Below, one piece after another: positions 15,294 through 18,258 of a DNA stretch of 18,258 bases. Under the pieces are notes generated by a model. The model searched no databases and was not told the DNA's origin. It saw nothing but the letters and a program-made list of their open reading frames with translations. Both the position numbers and the translations under genes were made by a program. Every line of letters begins with the position of its first letter. Within the stretch, counting starts at the first letter, position 1. This DNA is from an uncultured Muribaculaceae bacterium (GTDB lineage: Bacteria > Bacteroidota > Bacteroidia > Bacteroidales > Muribaculaceae). The stretch spans positions 1 through 18,258 of the forward strand of contig CAJUHX010000040.1 of assembly GCA_910586455.1 (NCBI GenBank), written 5' to 3'.

Positions 15294-15340
15294 CGCCGCA
15301 TACAAAGCCATCTCTACATAAAGCGAAACATCCAAAATAA

Positions 15341-15372
15341 TTTTGCCACCTAATTTTTAATTACTATATTTG
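15341..15372 (+). promoter_or_regulatory. Strong Bacteroidetes promoter of mdh
   Basis: TTTTG at 15341-15345 and TATATTTG at 15365-15372 are separated by exactly 19 bases, an ideal match to the TTTG-N19-TAnnTTTG consensus. Transcription should start near 15379, leaving a leader of about 57 bases before the mdh ATG. This is the best promoter in the window. Confidence 0.8.
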
Positions 15373-15382
15373 CAGCAATTAA

Positions 15383-15398
15383 GCGGCCGCAGCGCCGC
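15383..15398 (+). promoter_or_regulatory. GC-rich hairpin at the 5' end of the mdh leader
   Basis: GCGGC (15383-15387) pairs with GCCGC (15394-15398) around CGCAGC, in an otherwise AT-rich leader. It begins only a few bases after the predicted transcription start, where a stem can shield the message from 5'-end decay. It is too far from the ATG (15436) to block ribosome entry. Confidence 0.45.
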
Positions 15399-15435
15399 AG
15401 ACCTTAAAAACACAACTAATATAAAATATACCACT

Positions 15436-16365
15436 ATGTCAAAAGTTACAGTAGTAGGCGCCGGCAACGTAGGCGCAACTTGTGCAAATGTGTTAGTAAC
15501 CAATCAGATTGCTGACGAAGTAGTACTCCTCGACATCAAAGAAGGCGTATCGGAAGGCAAAGCCATGGACATCATGCAGACCGCCAACATCCTCGGCACC
15601 AACACCCGCCTGGTAGGCGTTACCAACGACTACAAAATGACCGAAGGCTCCGACATGGTGGTCATCACCTCCGGCATCCCCCGCAAGCCCGGCATGACCC
15701 GCGAAGAACTCATCGGCGTTAACGCAGGTATCGTAAAATCCGTTACAGACCAGATTCTCGCCCACTCGCCCAACGCAATCATCCTGTGCGTGTCTAACCC
15801 CATGGACACCATGACATACCTCATCCACAAAGTAAGCGGCCTGCCCAAACACCGCATCATCGGCATGGGCGGCGCACTCGACAGCGCTCGCTTCAAATAC
15901 TTCCTCAGCCTCGCTCTCGGTGCAAACGCTACTGAAATCGAAGGCATCGTAATCGGCGGCCACGGCGACACCACCATGATACCCCTGACCCGCTACGCAG
16001 CATACCGCGGCATCCCCGCAAGCTCGCTCCTCCCCGCCGAACAGCTCGAAAAAGTAGCAGCCGACACCATGGTAGGCGGCGCAACCCTTACCAAACTCCT
16101 CGGCACCTCGGCATGGTACGCACCCGGTGCAGCAGCAGCTCAGGTATGCGCGGCAGTACTTCACGACCAGAAGAAACTCATCAGCTGCTCAGCCCTGCTC
16201 GACGGCGAATACGGCGAAAAAGACCTCTGCATCGGCGTACCCTGTATCCTGGGTAAGAACGGTATCGAAAAAATCGTTGAATTCGACCTCAACGACAAAG
16301 AAAAAGAACTCTTCAAAGCCAGCGCAGAAGCAGTTCGTAAAACCAACGCAGCCCTCGCACAGTAA
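15436..16365 (+). CDS. mdh: Malate dehydrogenase (NAD-dependent)
   Basis: Interconverts malate and oxaloacetate with NAD; in anaerobic Bacteroidales it runs in the reductive branch toward fumarate, succinate and propionate. The start is ATG 15436 (309 residues), since an upstream frame from 15370 would begin inside the promoter. VVGAGNVGATCANVL (6-20) binds NAD and Asp33 after the second strand sets NAD preference. Arg83 and Arg89 in IPRKPGMTREE bind substrate. NPMDTMTYL follows at 121-129, Arg152 is substrate-binding, and GGHGDTT carries His176, the proton relay partner. This is the LDH-like malate dehydrogenase type. Isoleucine codons are almost all ATC, while neighbouring genes use ATA freely, a sign of high expression. 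It joins the next gene through TAATG (one-base overlap). Confidence 0.96.
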   Translation: MSKVTVVGAGNVGATCANVLVTNQIADEVVLLDIKEGVSEGKAMDIMQTANILGTNTRLVGVTNDYKMTEGSDMVVITSGIPRKPGMTREELIGVNAGIVKSVTDQILAHSPNAIILCVSNPMDTMTYLIHKVSGLPKHRIIGMGGALDSARFKYFLSLALGANATEIEGIVIGGHGDTTMIPLTRYAAYRGIPASSLLPAEQLEKVAADTMVGGATLTKLLGTSAWYAPGAAAAQVCAAVLHDQKKLISCSALLDGEYGEKDLCIGVPCILGKNGIEKIVEFDLNDKEKELFKASAEAVRKTNAALAQ

Positions 16366-16862
16366 TGAAAAAGATTGTATACCTGTTCGCCGCAGCAGCA
16401 CTCATGCTCACCGCATCGTGTGCAAAAACCGCTGAACAATCGGCCGACAACGCAACCGAAAACCAGGCAAAAGAGCAATTCGAAGAAAACATCGACAACG
16501 GCAGCAACCCTCAGGTAGAAACCAAAAAGGCATCAAACCTCATCGAACTCGCCGGTGACGACCTCGAACAGCTCACAGCCGAAAAAGGTCAGGTACTCGC
16601 CATCGACTTCGGCGCAACATGGTGCGGCCCCTGCCAGAAGTTCCACCCCACCTTCGACGAAGCTGCCCTTAAATTCCCCGCAGTGAAATTCGTTTACGTC
16701 GACGTAGACGAAAACCCCGGAGCAGCCGAAAAATACAACGTCGAAGCCGTTCCCACCATCATAGTGGTAGACACCAAAGGCAACGAAACCCGCTACACAG
16801 GTATCGACGAACTCCTGCCCTCCGACAAATTCTTCACCATCATCGAGAACGCGTCGAAATAA
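16365..16862 (+). CDS. Thioredoxin-domain lipoprotein
   Basis: A 165-residue exported redox protein. The lipoprotein signal MKKIVYLFAAAALMLTASC puts the acylated Cys at 19; an acidic, Asn/Gln-rich linker (about 20-58) leads to a thioredoxin fold (about 65-163). The active site WCGPC is at 86-90 and the cis-proline Pro130 in AVPTIIVVD; both are as in classical thioredoxin, so it should reduce or shuffle disulfides in the periplasm or at the outer membrane. The partner that recharges it is not in the window. It begins on the last base of the mdh stop codon, so the two are translationally coupled, and it shares the ATC-rich codon use of mdh. The pairing of a cytosolic enzyme with an exported thioredoxin probably reflects shared strong expression, not shared chemistry. 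Confidence 0.92.
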   Translation: MKKIVYLFAAAALMLTASCAKTAEQSADNATENQAKEQFEENIDNGSNPQVETKKASNLIELAGDDLEQLTAEKGQVLAIDFGATWCGPCQKFHPTFDEAALKFPAVKFVYVDVDENPGAAEKYNVEAVPTIIVVDTKGNETRYTGIDELLPSDKFFTIIENASK

Positions 16863-16884
16863 ACAAACAAAAACAACCCCACAA

Positions 16885-16918
16885 CAAGTGCGCACGGCAG
16901 ACATGTCGTGCGCACTTG
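16885..16918 (+). terminator. Strong hairpin closing the mdh-thioredoxin operon
   Basis: CAAGTGCGCACG (16885-16896) is the exact reverse complement of 16907-16918. Three more inner pairs (16897-16899 with 16904-16906, one wobble) close a GACA loop. No T tract follows on the + strand; the opposite strand has a T-rich stretch after it. It probably ends or protects the mdh-thioredoxin message, but read-through into the serine dehydratase gene is possible. Confidence 0.65.
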
Positions 16919-16949
16919 CATGCCTACTGTACACAAACAACACAACGGA

Positions 16950-18149
16950 ATGGAATCCATAAAATACATCTATAAAATAGGCAAAGGCCCCAGCAGCTCA
17001 CACACCATGGGCCCGCGCAAAGCCGCCAAGCAATTCCTCGACGAACTGCCGGCAAATGCAAAATCATGCAAAGTAACCCTGTACGGCGCACTCGCAGCCA
17101 CCGGAAAAGGACACCTCACAGACCGCGCCATACTCGAAGTACTCACCCCCCGCATACCCACCGAAATACTCTGGGCGCCCGAAACAATCCTGCCATTCCA
17201 CACCAACGGCATGAACTACACCGCATTCGACGCCGACGGAAACCAGATAGCCAACCGCACCTACTACTCCATAGGCGGAGGCGACATAGTACTCGAAGGC
17301 GAAAGCCGCACCAAAACCGAAAGCATATACAAACTCACCAAAATAAAAGACATACAGCGCTGGTGCGAAAAAACCGGCAAAAGCTACTGGGAATACGTCG
17401 ACGAAATCGAAGGCCCCGAAATATGGGAATACCTTGCCAAAGTATGGCAAGTGATGAAAGCCGCAGTCGAACGCGGCGTCGAAGCCGAAGGCGTACTCCC
17501 CGGCGGCCTCGGCGTACGCCGTAAAGCAGTCAGCTACTACGTACACGCAGCCGGCTACGCCCAATCACTCAAATCGCGCGGCCTCGTCTATGCCTATGCA
17601 CTCGCCGTAAGCGAAGAAAACGCCTCAGGCGGCGAAATCGTCACAGCCCCCACCTGCGGCAGCTGCGGCATAGTACCCGCCGTACTCTACCATCTCCACC
17701 ACTCCAAAGGCTTCAGCGAAAAACGCATACTCCGCGCACTCGCCACAGCCGGCCTATTCGGCAACGTAGTCAAATACAACGCCTCAGTAAGCGGCGCCGA
17801 AGTAGGTTGCCAAGGCGAAGTAGGCGTAGCCTGCGCAATGGCAGCAGCAGCAGCATCGCAACTCTTCGGCGGCACACCCGCACAAATCGAATACTCCGCA
17901 GAAATGGGCCTCGAACACCACTTAGGCCTCACCTGCGACCCCGTATGCGGCCTCGTACAGATACCCTGCATCGAACGCAACGCCTACGCCGCCGCCCGAG
18001 CCCTCGACGCAAACCTCTACGCCGCCTTCTCCGACGGACGCCACAGCGTAGACTTCGACCGCATAGTAGAAGTAATGAAGCAGACCGGACACGACATACC
18101 CTCGCTCTACAAAGAAACCTCCCAGGGCGGTCTGGCAGCCATAAAATAA
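16950..18149 (+). CDS. sdaA: L-serine dehydratase (L-serine ammonia-lyase), iron-sulfur type
   Basis: Deaminates L-serine to pyruvate and ammonia using a [4Fe-4S] cluster rather than PLP. I choose ATG 16950 (399 residues) because MESIKYIYKIGKGPSSSHT aligns with the family N-terminus; earlier starts at 16908 or 16920 fall in or at the edge of the hairpin. GPSSSHTMGPRKAAKQF (13-29) opens the beta domain; TAPTCGSCGIVPA (232-244) and GAEVGCQGEVG (282-292) belong to the alpha domain. Cluster cysteines Cys287, Cys329 and Cys340 have spacings of 42 and 11, as in the characterised single-chain bacterial enzymes. The C-terminal block DANLYAAFSDGRHSVDFDRIVEVM is typical. Both domains are on one chain. 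No TAnnTTTG box is seen in 16919-16949, so expression may depend on read-through from mdh or on a promoter I cannot see. Confidence 0.95.
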   Translation: MESIKYIYKIGKGPSSSHTMGPRKAAKQFLDELPANAKSCKVTLYGALAATGKGHLTDRAILEVLTPRIPTEILWAPETILPFHTNGMNYTAFDADGNQIANRTYYSIGGGDIVLEGESRTKTESIYKLTKIKDIQRWCEKTGKSYWEYVDEIEGPEIWEYLAKVWQVMKAAVERGVEAEGVLPGGLGVRRKAVSYYVHAAGYAQSLKSRGLVYAYALAVSEENASGGEIVTAPTCGSCGIVPAVLYHLHHSKGFSEKRILRALATAGLFGNVVKYNASVSGAEVGCQGEVGVACAMAAAAASQLFGGTPAQIEYSAEMGLEHHLGLTCDPVCGLVQIPCIERNAYAAARALDANLYAAFSDGRHSVDFDRIVEVMKQTGHDIPSLYKETSQGGLAAIK

Positions 18150-18258
18150 TTTTCTTGAAAAAAACATCAAAAAAATTTGCACAATAAAAAAATTAGCCGT
18201 GACTTCCCGAGTTTGGGAGTTAAGGCATATAACAATCGGACACTCAGATAATTATGAG
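18150..18258 (+). promoter_or_regulatory. AT-rich promoter-like stretch and structured leader of an unseen downstream gene
   Basis: After the serine dehydratase stop there is a TTG (18155-18157) and, 14 bases on, AAAATTTG (18172-18179), one base off the -7 consensus. About 20 bases later a stem can form: GCC (18196-18198) with GGC (18224-18226), and ACTTCCC (18202-18208, one bulged T) with GGGAGT (18215-18220). An ATG at 18254 could start the next gene, but only five bases of it are visible. Support is modest. Confidence 0.35.

Noticed and set aside
15370..15435. Upstream TTG start for malate dehydrogenase
   Set aside because: It lies within the -7 box and before the predicted transcription start; ATG 15436 aligns with the family N-terminus.
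16863..16884. A-rich stretch before the mdh-thioredoxin hairpin as a terminator of a minus-strand gene
   Set aside because: The opposite strand would have a T-rich tail after the hairpin, but no minus-strand gene is present on that side to need it.
16908..16949. Earlier starts (GTG 16908, ATG 16920) for the serine dehydratase
   Set aside because: They overlap or touch the hairpin arm at 16907-16918 and add residues not seen in the family; ATG 16950 fits.
1..18258. Mobile island, phage, toxin-antitoxin, defence system or CRISPR array
   Set aside because: All genes are on one strand, all belong to common Bacteroidales families, and no direct-repeat array, integrase, transposase or nuclease-like gene was seen.

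Overview
The window reads as ordinary chromosome from a member of the Bacteroidales, most likely a gut Muribaculaceae- or Porphyromonas/Bacteroides-like organism (inferred; I cannot place the genus). The evidence is the promoter style (TAnnTTTG -7 boxes, in one case with a TTTG exactly 19 bases upstream), the absence of Shine-Dalgarno sequences, tightly overlapping genes, an efflux operon ending in a PG0541-type small protein, and a Bacteroidetes-type thymidine kinase. All 15 recognisable genes lie on the + strand. I see no transposase, integrase, phage gene, CRISPR array, tRNA or rRNA.

Layout. 1-283: 3' end of an FKBP-type peptidyl-prolyl isomerase, followed by a long palindrome (290-365). 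457-2356: thymidine kinase, a YhcH/YiaL-type cupin and a secreted DUF3108 protein, joined by ATGA overlaps. 2446-8369: a complete tripartite RND efflux operon (TolC-like channel, lipoprotein adaptor, AcrB-like pump, PG0541-type protein). It is preceded by a TAnnTTTG box fused to a perfect 11-bp inverted repeat that looks like an operator. 8370-8850: the only long gene-free stretch. It holds a 117-bp element with inverted-repeat ends, a promoter-to-terminator unit that looks like a small RNA, and a second hairpin. 8851-15293: six overlapping genes, rfbB-rfbA-degT-mtaB-lpxL-like-GT2, combining dTDP-sugar synthesis, tRNA modification, lipid acylation and glycosyl transfer. 15341-16918: malate dehydrogenase with a near-ideal promoter, coupled to a thioredoxin-domain lipoprotein and closed by a strong hairpin. 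16950-18149: iron-sulfur L-serine dehydratase. 18150-18258: an AT-rich stretch with a promoter-like patch and a hairpin, presumably leading into the next gene.

How the parts work together. The efflux genes should build one envelope-spanning pump. The rfb/degT genes should make a dTDP-linked 6-deoxy amino sugar for surface glycan, with the GT2 and the acyltransferase acting on glycan or lipid A; mtaB looks like a housekeeping passenger. Malate dehydrogenase and serine dehydratase are central anaerobic metabolism.

No gene here is of an unknown type. The less explained material is noncoding: the small-RNA candidate with its upstream dyad, the operator-like palindrome before the efflux operon, and the two long inverted-repeat elements.
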